Positions 23,801 to 36,629 are shown, counted from the first letter of the stretch. The stretch is 64,000 nt of DNA from Dolomedes plantarius (GCA_907164885.2 OU015497.1:63785077-63849076), one strand, 5' to 3'. A program made the numbers and translations. The notes: generated from the sequence alone by a model not told the origin.

Positions 23801-25271
23801 ACTTGCCATGTAATTGCATTTCAAATAAAAACGTCCTCTTGTGGCTTATAATAAACAATAAAAATACCTAATTAGATAACGCCGTAGTTAATTGACTCTA
23901 TAATATAAAGGGAGCAAATAAATAAAGCCTTTTTTGCTCTTTTGGAAATAGCTTCTGAATCAACTTTTACATTATGCTGCTAACTAAGCAATTATTCTTT
24001 ATTACATTGTGTCAAACTCCACCGTGTTCAGCATCTTTAACAGTTCCCACATGCTGTGATTCGCAGTAAGAGTTCCTTCTACTTATCGGGAGGCTGTATT
24101 TAATATTTGTAGTTTAAATATTCTCTCTTTATTACCAGGGCGAAAGAAAACGCTGTGTTTTGACAATTTAGTAGAAGTGCCTGATGGCATGTAGAGGATA
24201 TTTTCAGAAACCTCTACAGCTTATACGCCTAACTGTTACTGGTCTAAACATTTTGGCTGAAATTTTATTTCCATGATTTTATATAACCTAAAGAAATAAA
24301 ATAAGCTCACTCTAAATTGTATTTAGGACTTTACTTTTTACTTTTTAATGACTTTTAAAAAAGCAATTATATATTATCGCCAACTTAAAATTTATCAAAA
24401 AAATTTCTTATTTACATCACAGACCTTATTTAATATTTATCAGTAATCATTTTAGTACTAAAATGAAAGAAATTATTATTGTTTGTACGAATTTAACTTT
24501 ATATGGACATTATAAATATAGTAACAATAAATGTCATTTCGATTTATTTTAATATTATTTTAAAGTAAAATATCTTACTGCTAAAAGTGATATAATGACT
24601 ATACGTCTTAAAATCATGTATTTTTATGTTTAAAAATCATCTGACCATTTGGCCTGGCTAGCTTTATTCATCATAGTCTTTATTAAATATTGCTTTTTTG
24701 AATAACAATATCATACTATAGACATTCGTATGAAAAATAAGCATTTCATTTTGAAAAATTAATATATATGTTTAAGTTGTCTGGTAATATGGGAAGCAAC
24801 ATTTAATAGCTGAGAAAATCTTTATCTTGTAATTTATTTAACTTAAACTAACATGTAATTTAGTCTTGTGATTAGAAAAGCTTTGTTGTAGAAGTTATCG
24901 TTAAACTATTAAATTTAGATTTTGCAACATGAATCAACTCCACGCAAGAATGAATTTTAATATTTGCATAATATTATTCCTTACCATGTACCGTATGGTA
25001 CAATATAAAATTTAAGTTTTACGTAAAGCAGGGAAAAAGTTTTAAGATTCTTTGTGAAGATAAATAAGGTAAACGGGTACTTTAATGTCTACGCTTTTGA
25101 GATATTTTACCCAAATTATTACAAAATTTGTCACTAGATAGGCCAGTGTCAGTTTGCCTTACGTATCACTTACATCTCAACTCAGTAACTTTGTGAGACT
25201 TATATAAAAATATAGCTCTTTTTCTTCTTTTTTTCTATTTTGTAATCAGACGAAACGTCGTAACAAATATA
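23801..25271. other. AT-rich stretch without recognisable feature
   Basis: No supported frame, repeat or RNA. Confidence 0.55.
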
Positions 25272-26685
25272 CACTCATGGACAATAAATTAGCGCACCAA
25301 GAAATAATTGCGGGATCATAACGAAACTTGCAATGAAGGTACATGTCGGGGAGATATGCAAATGATTAGAAATGCAGCGTGATTGCGCATTACGTATAGC
25401 CGGTAGAGGGCGTTGAACATCGTACTCTGTGGAGTATAAAACAGGTAACCAAAGCTTGTTTGAGTGTGCTGAATCATTTACAAAGAAAGAGCTGAGATAG
25501 ACATGCCATTATGCCGTGTTCGAAGACAATATAAGCAGTTGTCGCAGTTTGAGAGGGGGAGAATCGTCGGGATGATGGAAGCTGGGTGGTCAGCTAGGCG
25601 AGTAGCTCGTCAATTAGGCCTCTCTGATTGTGTTGTGAGGAGGTGTTGGGACCAGTGGACCCGAGAGATATCATGTACACGATGACCAGGCTCAGGACGC
25701 CCTCGACAGACCAGTCGTCGAGAAGATCGCCTCATCGTAAGAAATGCACGCGTACAGCCAACTGCTTCATCGGCCGCCATCCAGGCACAGGTAGCACCTT
25801 CACTAGGGGCCTCTGTGTCTTCTCGAACCATACGAAGGCACCTGGCTGAAGGACAGTTAGTATCGCGGCGCCCATTACGTGTGCTGGCCTTGACGCCCAC
25901 CCATCGACTCCTCCGTTTGGAGTTTTACCGCGCACGAGGAAACTGGACTGCAGTGGAATGGAACCAGGTCGTCTTTAGCGACGATTCCAGATTCAATCTC
26001 GGCAGTGATGACAATCGTGTTCGTGTGTGGAGAGCGCGTGGTGAACGCTTCAATCCTGCCTTTGTTGTACAGCGACACATCGCTCCCACAGTTGGTGTGA
26101 TGGTATGTGGTGCCATTGCCTACAATACACGGTCACTCCTAGTATTGTTCCGTGGCACAATGACAGCCCAGCGGTATGTTCATGAAATCCTGCAACCACA
26201 TGTGTTGCCACTCATGCAACGGCTCCCAGGAGCCATTTTTCAACAAGACAATGCTCGGCCTCATACGGCAAGGGTGTCACAAGACTGTCTCCGCACTGTT
26301 ACTACCCTTCCTTGGCCTGCCCGATCCCCATATTTGTCTCCAATCGAGCATATCTGGGATCATTTGTGACGACGAGTTGGGCATCCCACGAGTTTGAATG
26401 AACTAGAGGCAAGGTTGCAGCAAATATGGAACGAAATGTCTCAAGACATCATACAGAACTTGTATGACTCAATGCCCGATCGTATCGCATCGTGCATTCG
26501 CGCTAGAGGGGGTCCAACGGAGTATTAACTCCTCCGTTCTTTTGCCTTTTTCTCTGAAATAAATTATCCCTTTTCTTTGATTTTCTTATCATTTACTTAT
26601 ATCAAAGTAGTCATTACGTATGTAAAATTTCGTTTCATTTTGACGACTCCTTCTTGGTGCGCTAATTTTTTTTTGTCCATGAGTG
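25272..26685 (+). mobile_element. Tc1-like transposon, nearly intact, 1414 bp
   Basis: TIRs start CACTCATGGACAATAAATTA at 25272 and end with the complement at 26685. They match over about 31 bp with few changes, and TA flanks both ends (25270-25271, 26686-26687). About 230 bp of 5' leader and 155 bp of 3' sequence flank one transposase gene. Of the DNA transposons here it is the least damaged. Confidence 0.95.
25503..26528 (+). pseudogene. Tc1-like transposase, full length, two TGA stops
   Basis: The frame from ATG 25503 to TAA 26526-26528 is 341 codons without a frameshift. Order: first helix-turn-helix (QFERGRIVGMMEAGW), a GSGRPRQT hinge (GRPR-type motif), second helix-turn-helix (SSRTIRRHLAEGQL), then the catalytic core. 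Catalytic residues are present in VVFSDDSRFNL, IFQQDNARPHTARVS and SPIEHIWDHL. I count 32 residues between the second Asp and the Glu, two fewer than classic DD34E. It is interrupted only by TGA codons at 25683-25685 and 26367-26369. The neighbouring codons suggest they arose from CGA, a typical CpG decay. One other oddity is SPYLSP where SPDLSP is usual. Confidence 0.93.
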
Positions 26686-27146
26686 TATAATATATGCAAA
26701 CAACTGATCTTTCAAACTTCTTCTCTAGCAGAATTCCGTGACTTGCCTGATTGAATACGTATTAATTCTGCAGAAGTTTTAATGTTGGAATGAGGGTAAA
26801 CTGCAACAATCATTTTAATGTAGTATTAAGATTCTCAGGAAATGCAAACACAGAATTTCTCGAAACTCAACGATAACTTTATAAAATCTCAATTTAATTT
26901 ACAAATTTACTTTTAGATAATTATCTATATTCATATACTCTCTTGTCACTAAAATTCTAGAATATTACTACCTCGTCCCTCTCTTATTTCCCTAATAAGC
27001 CCACATCCACAGTGTAATATGCAAGGTAGGAATTCAAAATAAGTTTGATTTTATTCGCATGTGCCCAACCAAAAAATCTGCTCAACCTACTCCAGTCAAA
27101 TTCTTAAACATTTCCTACTCTGACTATACCTGGAATGGTAACAACG
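26686..27146. other. Spacer between the Tc1 and piggyBac elements
   Basis: AT-rich, with no supported feature. Confidence 0.6.
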
Positions 27147-27673
27147 TTAACCCGTTAACGCCCAGCGTCCTCATTTGAGGACAGTGTATAAAAGAGTGCG
27201 TAGAATCTATATATTTTTCGGAAACGATTGTTTATTTTGCATGACGGTAGACGGCACTACCACAAAAAATCCCACAAACGACCTTCTATCTGGGGTTGTT
27301 TAGAGCTGCATGATATCGATCACCATTTCATGTTTTTTCATCTGTCACGCTTGCATTTGCTTTCTGTCTAGCTACATTAGCTAAAGTAAGGAAAGACATT
27401 TTATTTTTACTAGTATATCAAATTAGAGTACTATGTAAACGTATAATAGGAAATTAATTTGTTTTGAAAAAAATTTCGTTTTCAAAAATGGCGTCCAATT
27501 TTGCCGTCCTCAATTGAGGACGCTGGGCGTTGCAGCCAACTTTTATACAAATTTCAAGAGTCATTACAATTTTGGAATTTTTTCGTGTAATAATTGTATT
27601 AAAAATTCGTTCAACTTTTATATGGTAATTAGCCATACTTTGTTTTGTTTTAGGAGGGTAATAAGTAATTATA

Positions 27674-28854
27674 ATGGCTCGTAGGTTCTTAACGATTGCA
27701 GAAGCTCATGAATATTTATTTTCCGAACAAATTGAAGCTGACATCATCGCAATTCCACCTGACGTAGATGAACTAACTGAGGAAGAGGATTTTGAAGATG
27801 AAAGTACAGCTTTAGCTGAAGTACGTGATATTGCAGGAACAGCTGAAATCGAAATTTCTGAAGATCCAAATTCAGATGATAACAGTGATTTTGATGAAAA
27901 TTATGCTGTTCCGCCTCCTTGAAAAAAAAGTGTAAATAAAAAAATAAAAAAATGGATATTGTTATAATTTTTCTGTATATGGATGCAAAACTAGTTCAAA
28001 GACTAAGGAAACTCTCCCTTTGGGAAGTCAAGTTGTATTAGATATGCTGTCCATAGTTCAGAATTCATTAAAGCATGTAGTATTTTTTTATAACTTTTTC
28101 AACAGTTACCATTTGTTAGTGATGTTGAAAGAATCTGGATTTCGTGCTTGTGGCACTATAAGAGACAACAGAATGGCAGGATGTCCTCTGAAATCTCGGA
28201 AAGAAATGGAAAAAGAACCAAGAGGGTTTTACGAGCATAAATTTGATAAGGAAAATGAAATTTTAATAGTCAAATGGAACGACAATACGTCTGTTACTTT
28301 GGCAAAAAATTACGAGCAGATTAATCCTGTGAGGCAAACACTGCGTTGATGTAAAGGGGAGAAAGCCAGACTTTCTGTTCCACAGCCAAACATAATCCAC
28401 TCATACAACACATTTATGGATGGTGTTGACCAACATGATTGGTATTTAGAAAAACATTCAATATCCATTTGTGGAAAAATTGTATTGGTCTTTATTTACA
28501 AGAATGGTCGACATGGCTGGTGTAAATGCCTATATATTGTATATATCTGTCCATAAAGATGTGAAAAACAAGCATTTATCGATAAAAGATTTTCGACGAA
28601 TAATAGCAGTAACTTACTTGAAAAAAGGAGTTACAAACCGTTCAGCGAGAGGTCGTCCCATGTCAACACCATCCTCTTCGGCTGTAAATGTTGACAGTGT
28701 TCGCTATGATCTCGTAGGACATACTATTTTGAAACGAGACAAACAAAGACGTTGTCAGCTGAAAAATTGTGCGTCAAAACCACGCACATTCTGTGAAAAG
28801 TGTAACGTAACATTGCACATTCCTTGTTTTCCCAAATATCATACCAAATTCTAG
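27674..28854 (+). pseudogene. piggyBac-like transposase, internally deleted and frameshifted
   Basis: Segment 1 (27674-27922) is the acidic N-terminus with DVDELTEEEDFEDES. Segment 2 (28020-28349) jumps straight to the catalytic region and reads VFFYNFFNSYHLLVML, where piggyBac proteins have FFDNFF. The catalytic Asp is thus Tyr. Then CGTIRDNRMAGCPL follows and a TGA, after which the frame continues to the third catalytic site MDGVDQHDWY. Segment 3 (28471-28854), in another frame, ends with a cysteine-rich domain (CQLKNCASKPRTFCEKC...HIPC) typical of the C-terminal zinc-binding region. Compared with the usual 550-600 residues, the stretch with the first catalytic Asp is missing. Confidence 0.88.
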
Positions 28855-28884
28855 AATAAGTTCATATTTTATGTAAATTTTTAC

Positions 28885-28990
28885 GTATTTTGTTTATGTA
28901 TCTTATATATGCGTTTTGTTTATGTATCTTATGTATGCGTTTTGTTTATGTATCTTATATATGCGTTTTGTTTATGTATCTTATATGCGC
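28885..28990 (+). repeat. Four tandem 26-bp repeats in the piggyBac 3' region
   Basis: TTTTGTTTATGTATCTTATA-type units separated by TATGCG occur four times in a row, directly after the transposase remnant. Confidence 0.85.
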
Positions 28991-29417
28991 ATCTTGTTTT
29001 CCGTCATTCTGAATAAAAATTGTCCTTTTTATCAACTGTTATACTTCACTCAAAACTAAACATTATAGCGTTAAATATTACTCTGTTTGAGATAAATTGT
29101 CATTAAATGATAAATAAATGTTAAGTAAATAACAGTTTAAAATTAATTTTATCTTAAAATTTAATAAAATACTGAAACTAATCCGTTTTTACATACTATT
29201 ACTTGTTGTTTTCGAATTTGCTCACTTCACTGAATTTCTTGATTTTTTTTCACCGCAACGCCCAGCGTCCTCAAATGAGGACGGGCTATAATTTTAAATC
29301 TAAATCACAAATTGATTGAATTTTAGATTTTTTGTACTCAGGGGTTCGTAATTACATAGATTTGAGAAAAGGATGAAAATATTTCGAGCAGAAATAATTC
29401 GGGCGTTAATGGGTTAA

Positions 29418-31767
29418 AGTAAAAGAACTTTTATCGAAGCAGTATGATCAGATATGATACAATATAGCATTGCAACTACCAGAGTGTTCTAGAGACAAAT
29501 GCATCTATGACTTGGACCATTGACTGTTTTTTTAGTCATAAAAATTATTGCGATTTGAATTTGGAACGAGTAAACACCTTTGCGTTCAGTAAAATTAAGA
29601 CCTTAAATGAGGGGACTGCACCTTAAAAACATGGCAAAGGCTAGATATGTTCTTCACCACATTGTAAAATAAAAGTCAGGCACAGCTGTTTACTACGATA
29701 TGAACATTCCTTGCAAGACATTACTTCTAAGGTTCATAGATATATGAAATGATGCAGTGTACTGACCTACTGGGTATAAAGGCTGCAGAAAGTCAAAGAG
29801 TACGCATATGATGTTTTTTTCTTCAACGAGGTATGAACTTCGACTTGAGGACATTCTCCGACTTACACCTCGATTTTATGGACTATTTTATTAGGATAGA
29901 ATTATCAAGGGGAACCAACACTAGCCAAAATATGGAGCAGCAGGAACGTTCATACCATTGTAGAGATTAAGCCATAAGCCCACTTTGCGAAAAATCGCTA
30001 CCATAACTACTGCATAATATGGACTGCATAGTGAAAATCTTTGCGTCGTAGTTGTGTTTCAGATCCTTGATCCAATGATAGTAAAAATTACTGAGTTAGG
30101 AAAGCTATTATAGTATTGTGAATGTCTGCAATACACAATAAATGTGACAGAATATTATTATACAGCAAATACATCAAACTACCTTTCTTCATGCTTCAGG
30201 CAACCATGTCCAAATATTACATACATGCTACATAATTCCGCATACATGTTTAAATACTACACTTTCCCTTTTGTAATGCTCCAGATATAGAATGTCAAAA
30301 CTTTAATTACGAATGTTTCAATCAGGAGTAATTTCCTGACGTTTGGGAATTCTGAATTAAGCTCTTAATGACCCCAGTTTCAGGGTTTATTTTGCAAGCA
30401 GGTGTATTGGGTAGATTCCTAAATATATATAATCTGAAGGACAGCATTGTTTGTCATATATTGACTATTCCAGTTACCATGTTACCTTCAGCTCAAGAGA
30501 ATTGTTCTAAGAATGGAATTTTTTGCTGGCCTCAAGAAAAAACAACACTATGCCTATCTTTTTAAACGATTTCAACATCTTCAGTATTTCTAGAAAAAAT
30601 ATCTGTATGTATATTTAAAAAAATTGAGTCCATAATTAAAAGTTCTCAGGTCCAATCTGTTCATCCTGCTTTAAGACTCGATGTAGAGCCATCAAAGCAT
30701 TTTTATGCATGTGTTGAAGACATTTTATATTACACTCTTTATCTATTATTTGTTTTATTTTCAATCCTCAGACACAAGAAACTTTACCATCATAACTAAG
30801 AAAAAAACTTCTTTCAATCAAGCTTTTAAATTTTCTGAAAAAATTTTAGATATAGCCGAGACAGAATAGAAATACTTTCAATACAACAGAATTTTTAAAT
30901 CATTAGCTTCGACACTGGTATTTGTGTAATTATGTGCATTCTATCGATGAATTTTTTAAAAATGTGAAGTGTAGATACCATGTCTACGACAATAGCCTAA
31001 AAATGCAAAAGATCTATGTTCTTTTACATTTGATTGTACACTTATCCAATAACAGCTGTTTCTTTTTTACATCATCTCTTCTCACCTCTGTGTTTAAAAT
31101 TTAACGTAAAAAATATAATTTTGCAGCTGAATACACAATTAAAAAATGATCTTTTAAACAGTGGTTTTTGTTATTTCATACTTGAGTCATTGTCAAACTG
31201 TATAAATATTTCGGCAAATTTTTTTTTCTATCTTTTATCCGTCCTTTTCCAGGCTCTAAATTAACTTTTGATCGATTTTTTCCATTCCTGTTTATTTATT
31301 ACAACATATGTGAACAGACATACTTTAGACAGTTATCGAGAAATAAAAAATAGCCTCTTGAATGAAAGGACAAGCTGAACCAAAACTAATGAGATTTTGA
31401 CTAGAGATATTGATTAACAGATTAAAGCCCTAACCATTCGCAATGAAAGGGATGAACATATTCTGAATTCTTGTATTAAGAAAATTTAATTGAAGTTTGG
31501 AAACCCTCGAAAATGGAATTTTCAGTATCTTTGTCGTATAGTTAGTCAATACTTCAGCCAGTGTTTTGATACAGAATGAAATATCTGATTTCGGGGGTAA
31601 TATTAATGACTTAATATTCTCTAAATGAATAATCTTTGGAAAACTATTTCTACAAAAGAGCATTCACTGGAAAATACTTTTCTGTTCTGGGAGAATAAGC
31701 TAGGGATACATATTTAAGAAACTTTATAACTAATAAACTATAACTAATAAACTAAGATTCGTATGTG
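29418..31767. other. AT-rich stretch without recognisable feature
   Basis: Small frames of 60-77 residues occur but none resembles a known protein. No repeats or RNA genes are seen. Confidence 0.5.
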
Positions 31768-31768
31768 A

Positions 31769-33218
31769 AATATCCCATTTAAGACCCTTCCATGTTTCCT
31801 TTATTGGAAATGCATCAAACAGTTTTTTAACACTTCTTAGAATATTAATTACACAATTAAGTTGTTTCAATAAAATTAAATTTATTTTTACGAGACTTGC
31901 AATATTTTGTGTTTTCGCAACATCAGTCCAAAACGGTATGAAAAAATTATTTAAAAATTGGAAAGTCTTTGAAATATTTGGCATGAAGAGTTACATTACA
32001 CTTATTACATACAGTAATTGTTTGACTTTTGCAGTGTTTAAATCTTTTTCATTTATTTTCACTACTGTTAGTAATAATATGGCCAATTTGGTCTTCCCGC
32101 GTGTCGTTGAGAATTAGATTTTGAATTGAAGATGGTCTTCCAATATGTGAAATTTCAGGTAAAACAGAATTCATCTGAATTTCTTCAAGCGTTTTCATCA
32201 AAGATATGGCGATAGATCTCTGAAACTCTAATAAAACTTATTTTAGAATTCATTACATCCATGTAGAGTCTCTATGCATTAGACTTTGCAACGTCAATAA
32301 AATTATAGACTCGTCGACAATATGTTTTAAAATATTTTCAGTAAACATTTCTATAATATATCTACAGGCTCGTGACACATTAATTTGTTTGAAATGTATT
32401 CTTTTCTTTTAATTCGACACAATATAAGTCAAAATGTTTCCTGTTGAATGTAGGAGTGCATTTTTCTCGTACAATATGCTCATTTTACTTACTATATTGC
32501 TTAATTTTACATATATTACAAAAAGTGTTGATTTCACTTGCAATGTCTTTAGGTTATTCGACATTTTCACGTAAAATATATCCATAAATAGCTTCCTCAT
32601 CCGTCAAATGATTCGGATCTGGAGAGATAAGGACGAATTGTGATTCATCATTATCTTCTGTTGATGGCGATTCCGAAATATCATCATCATCTAGCTCATG
32701 AAAATGTTCCAATTCCTCTTCCAATATCAAAAATCGCTTTTTTCTAGAGACTAACTTATTTGAAATGAAAACAATGCGAATTTACTTCATAAAAAACTAG
32801 GTAGAATATCAAAATAGTAATAATACACATTGGACTGATGTTGCGTTTTCGCAACATTTTTAAAAATATGAATTGAGAAACATAAAAACAAAAATTATGC
32901 CTTACATGTTGTAGCCATTTTATTCTTCAGTCTCTAGTAAACTCGGAACAAGCATCAAATCGAAAATTTAACATGTGCTGCTATCTACAGTTATTACTTG
33001 AACGTAGCAAGTTTTTCCCTTTCAAAACACCAGAAAAAAATTTTTTTTGCAAGTGTTAAAAGCGGGTAAATGTGGAAACAAAAAAATTATTATGAGCAAT
33101 TAAAATATAGAGAATAAAATAAAAATTTTATTTCATCCATACAAAACTTAGAACATACCTTTAAAAAATACAAAAATTACTGTTGCGTTTTCGCAACACC
33201 AGTCTTAAATGGGATATA
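31769..33218 (-). mobile_element. Old piggyBac-like element, about 1.45 kb
   Basis: Ends carry an inverted repeat ATATCCCATTTAAGAC (31769) and GTCTTAAATGGGATAT (about 33202-33217). A motif containing TGTTGCGAAAACGCAACA occurs near both ends and internally (about 31910, 32850, 33190). This parallels the subterminal palindromes of the 27151-29413 element. Inside, on the minus strand, is an acidic piggyBac-type N-terminus. A TTAA duplication is not preserved. The flanks read ATAT on both sides, so the exact boundary is uncertain. Confidence 0.6.
32530..32755 (-). pseudogene. piggyBac-type transposase N-terminal remnant
   Basis: The minus-strand translation reads KKRFLILEEELEHFHELDDD, then SPDPNHLTDEEAIYGYIL, then a stop and PKDIASEI. 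The long acidic stretch, the LTDEE-x-I block and the following DIAxEI segment mirror the N-terminus at 27674 (DELTEEEDFED, RDIAGTAEIEI). No catalytic domain is readable downstream, only stops, so this is an old relic. Confidence 0.6.
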
Positions 33219-33989
33219 ACCACAAAAAAAAATTATAATTTAAGTCCCAAACCGATGGATGGCTTTCAAAGGATGTGTTATGTCTTTACGTCACAATTAT
33301 TTTTCTTTGATCTGGTGTGAGATGAAGCAGTCTTAACCAACTCTGTAACTGAATTTCCTGTTGGTGGTTCCTTTTCAGATTATCATTAAAAAACGACTAA
33401 AGAATCAAAGCTCTCTAAAAATTAGTATTATAAAACTACAGCAGAAACTTTATGTATTCAAACATAAGTGATCTAATTAGGATCAGTCAGTCACAGGGAG
33501 ATTTTTTCACCATCTTGTAAAACATTTCCATTACATTTAAATCGTACTAAAAAATTATTAAGTTAGAATATCATTTTTACTGAAGATGAGATAAGAGGTT
33601 GAAGATATCCACTATCGATGGAAAACGGTGGACCAATACTTTGTATGAAAAAGGAACAATGGTTAAACATTCAGACATTTGAGAATTTCAGTGTTGGTCA
33701 AGAGAGAACGAGAAAATGCGCATAATTATCTCACTATAATGCTTAAGTGATGTAACTATCGTGCGTTACCGGCACCCCCTATTTCAACGAAGATTCTGGA
33801 GAACACAGAGAAAGGATACCATTCATCGATGATGCCATATTGCTAGTAGCAATATCAGAGGAACGAATTATTGTCTAGGCGGTATGTATGCTATTTTATC
33901 TTCCCCAAACCCCACGATATTTGAAGGTGAATCGCTTATTTCGTGACCGTCTCCAATTCTGAATGGCAAGTCTGAACATTTTTAGCATG
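33219..33989. other. Spacer without recognisable feature
   Basis: AT-rich, no supported frame or repeat. Confidence 0.55.
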
Positions 33990-34017
33990 TTTTTATTAAC
34001 TCGCTTTCTTGTTTGTT

Positions 34018-34065
<48 letters not shown>

Positions 34066-34430
34066 TTTGTCCAGTCCAAATCTTGCAATCGAATTTTAAC
34101 TAACTTCCCGACTAGCTAGACATTTGAAACATTTAGAATAGCTCAGAACACGATGACAATGCATAATTCTAATACTTTTAACCATCTGTAAGCATAATTG
34201 AATTCATGTTCAGTTAATTTTGTTTTCTAGACTGGTGCAGCCATCTATCGATCGGGACGAGAACGAAAAGTTAATCGCAAGTTAACTTCCAATTAACTTC
34301 ATTTTCTTTCAAGTTGATGGATTAATTCATCAAAAAAATTTAAAAAGTATTTATTAATACATAGAATTGTCAAGTTTATATGATTTAACAGAAAATTTAA
34401 AAAACATGGTATATAAAAAGGTTTTTTTGT
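33990..34430 (-). repeat. Dispersed repeat, copy 2 (inverted relative to 20350-20790)
   Basis: Reverse complement of the repeat at 20350-20790, including the CTATCGATCGGG-side variant of the GATAGATGGCTGCACCAG segment. The CA tract of copy 1 is here expanded into a (GT)n array of about 40 bp at 34021-34062. Confidence 0.8.
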
Positions 34431-34570
34431 CTTATAATTATTATTACTGACATATCTTTACTGGAAGCATTGTTTTAATTGCAAATGGTCGGAAAATTCT
34501 GTCTAGTTTCTAATGCGTGTCACATAGCGATTATGACCAATCACCCACGATATATGAGTCTCTCTGTTAA

Positions 34571-34816
34571 AACCCTTTCAGGGCCGATGGTCCATTTTTG
34601 GTCCGGCATTTTTCTCGACCTTCTTTCACTTGCATTCAATGCATTCGAGTTAAATGAGCAGAAAATGGCTAGTGCTGCCATCTGCTATCAATTTAAAGAA
34701 GTAAAATCATTTTAAACCTTTAATTGGAAAATTTTTTCAAGAATTTTTAGTTTAAAAATATCGATCAAAAAAAATGGGCACCGTGCAAACGGTGTAGGTT
34801 GTTGCCCCTGAGAGGG
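34571..34816. mobile_element. Candidate TTAA-flanked MITE, 246 bp
   Basis: TTAA at 34567-34570 and 34817-34820 flank termini AACCCTTTCAGGGC and the inverted GCCCCTGAGAGGG. The short imperfect TIR with a C-C-C-T start and the TTAA sites fit a piggyBac-type MITE. There is no coding content. Confidence 0.55.
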
Positions 34817-34820
34817 TTAA

Positions 34821-36193
34821 ATCAAATTTTTTCGCATAAATCAGTAATACTAAGATGAGATCTTGCAACTTATCGTATTACCATCATAAATTCTTAAACT
34901 TTATAAGTTAGTTCATGCATCGGATTTTTTAGAGAAATAATGCTTGTATTTTGGGTTGCCTCTTTTCATTATTTATATTTTATACTTTAACATATTTAGC
35001 TACCAGACTTTTTTACGGTTGTGGGTGCACCAGGCTTACATATTGCGGATTTAGAATCGAGAGCCATTTTACGCTGCAACTCTTACGAAGTAATGTAGGG
35101 TATATATACTGAGAAGAGAGAGAATATTTGCAAATGAGCAAGCAAATGTCTCCAGGATAAAGTAAAAGCTGTGTTCTGTTTATTTTGTCATTTATCTAGC
35201 TTTGTTTGCTCTTATAGCTAATGTTTCACTTGTTATATCGGTAGAAATATCTTCATTTATTCTTCATAGAGCACGGCTGGAATTTTCACCATGTTTTTGC
35301 TATACTTACTTTAGTGTAACATGATCACTTCACATTCACTAGTTTTGGACTCAGGAATTTTTTTTGCTATTAAATATATTAATTATCACTGTTTGTGCCA
35401 GAACAGTTCTCTACAATACTTTTAAAAATTAATTAAACATGCATTTTTTAATGTTTTCTTTGCCAAAAGCATCCTTTAAATAGCAATGTTTAACTAAGCT
35501 ATGCACAAAATATTAGTTAATGTTTGGCCACACTTTTCGGCACCACCTTTAAACAAAATGCGACGATGCTTTAAATGTGTTGCTCAGGAATTTAATTTTC
35601 TAAGATGTCATATTTACGGGATTTATAATTCTTTAAGAATCACTTAGTGCATGGGTCTGATTAATGTTTAAAACAGTGGCATGTACAAAATGAGTTTCCT
35701 ATGGATAATTTATGGTTGCAGAAAACAATTTGTCCTAGCAAAGTGTATGTTAGATGATTAAAATTTGACTTATTTTTAAGAATGTCTTACCAGATGATAT
35801 CAAATATGTCTTGGGATATTTCGCATCCCTTAACAACAAATCTAAATACGAGATTAAAGGTCTATATAACATATCAATATTAATTAGATGTTTTTTATAC
35901 CCACAAATATTTTAACGAAATCCCACATATTGGTAATGTAAAATAATGTACATACTAAATTGAAAGTTTCTTTAAAAATATCCTGCATTTTAATTATTTA
36001 ATTTTTCGAAGAATTATGTGGCGAAAAGAGCCATGCAATTTTTCTGTCTAACAGAAAGATATCTATCACTAGTCGATTAAAATATGTTTATTTCTTTATT
36101 TGGTTGTTCATTTCTTTAATAAAACTTTCCTCTAATAAAAGTAATTGCAAAACTGAGAGGGAAATCACTTTTTCTTTATGCATTAATCAATGC
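34821..36193. other. AT-rich stretch without recognisable feature
   Basis: No supported feature. Confidence 0.55.
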
Positions 36194-36201
36194 GTCTAGA
36201 C

Positions 36202-36612
36202 CAGTGGTGGTCAACATTTTTGTCTACGCGCCACAAAAAAAAAAAAAACATTATGAACAATTAACGTGCCACAGTGAAAATATACTGTAGAAGGGTAGAA
36301 TGTAGTATGTATACATTCATACTGAATATTTCCATTGTTGTGTGTTATACAGAAAATTATCTGTACAGTCTAAAAGTGTATTTTTAATGTTTGATTCCAA
36401 AATAAGTAAATAATTGTTGAGTGGGTATACCAATTTTTTTAGTACTACTTTGAAAACCCACTAATATAAAAACCTTTAAAAATAAGCTTTATATTTCACC
36501 AGGTTTTAATATTTTATGATAGAGTTGTCGCACATCGAAAAGGATTGACCTGCCACTTGAGGATAGCTTGCATGCCACAAATGGCATAAGTGCCACATGT
36601 TGGTCACCTCTA
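36202..36612. mobile_element. hAT-like MITE, about 410 bp
   Basis: The left end CAGTGGTGGTCAACA and the right end GTTGGTCACCTCTA are imperfect inverted repeats (10 of 14 match). Flanking octamers GTCTAGAC and AAGTAGAC share five bases and may be a decayed 8-bp target duplication. Inside both ends the word GCCACA recurs, as in known non-autonomous hAT elements. There is no coding sequence. Confidence 0.6.
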
Positions 36613-36629
36613 AAGTAGACCTTTTATCT

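Larger units (their letters stand above)
27151..29413 (+). mobile_element. piggyBac-like element with TTAA target duplication, 2263 bp
   Basis: TTAA at 27147-27150 and 29414-29417 flank termini reading CCCGTTAACGCCC and its near-complement GGGCGTTAATGGG. Just inside both ends, and also at 27508-27535, lies an inverted motif containing GTCCTCAAATGAGGAC, each next to CGCCCAGC. These look like subterminal transposase-binding repeats. The interior holds broken, partly deleted transposase sequence. Confidence 0.93.

Noticed and set aside
28885..28990. Short regular repeats resembling a CRISPR-like array
   Set aside because: They are four tandem 26-bp units without unique spacers, inside a piggyBac element of a eukaryotic genome.
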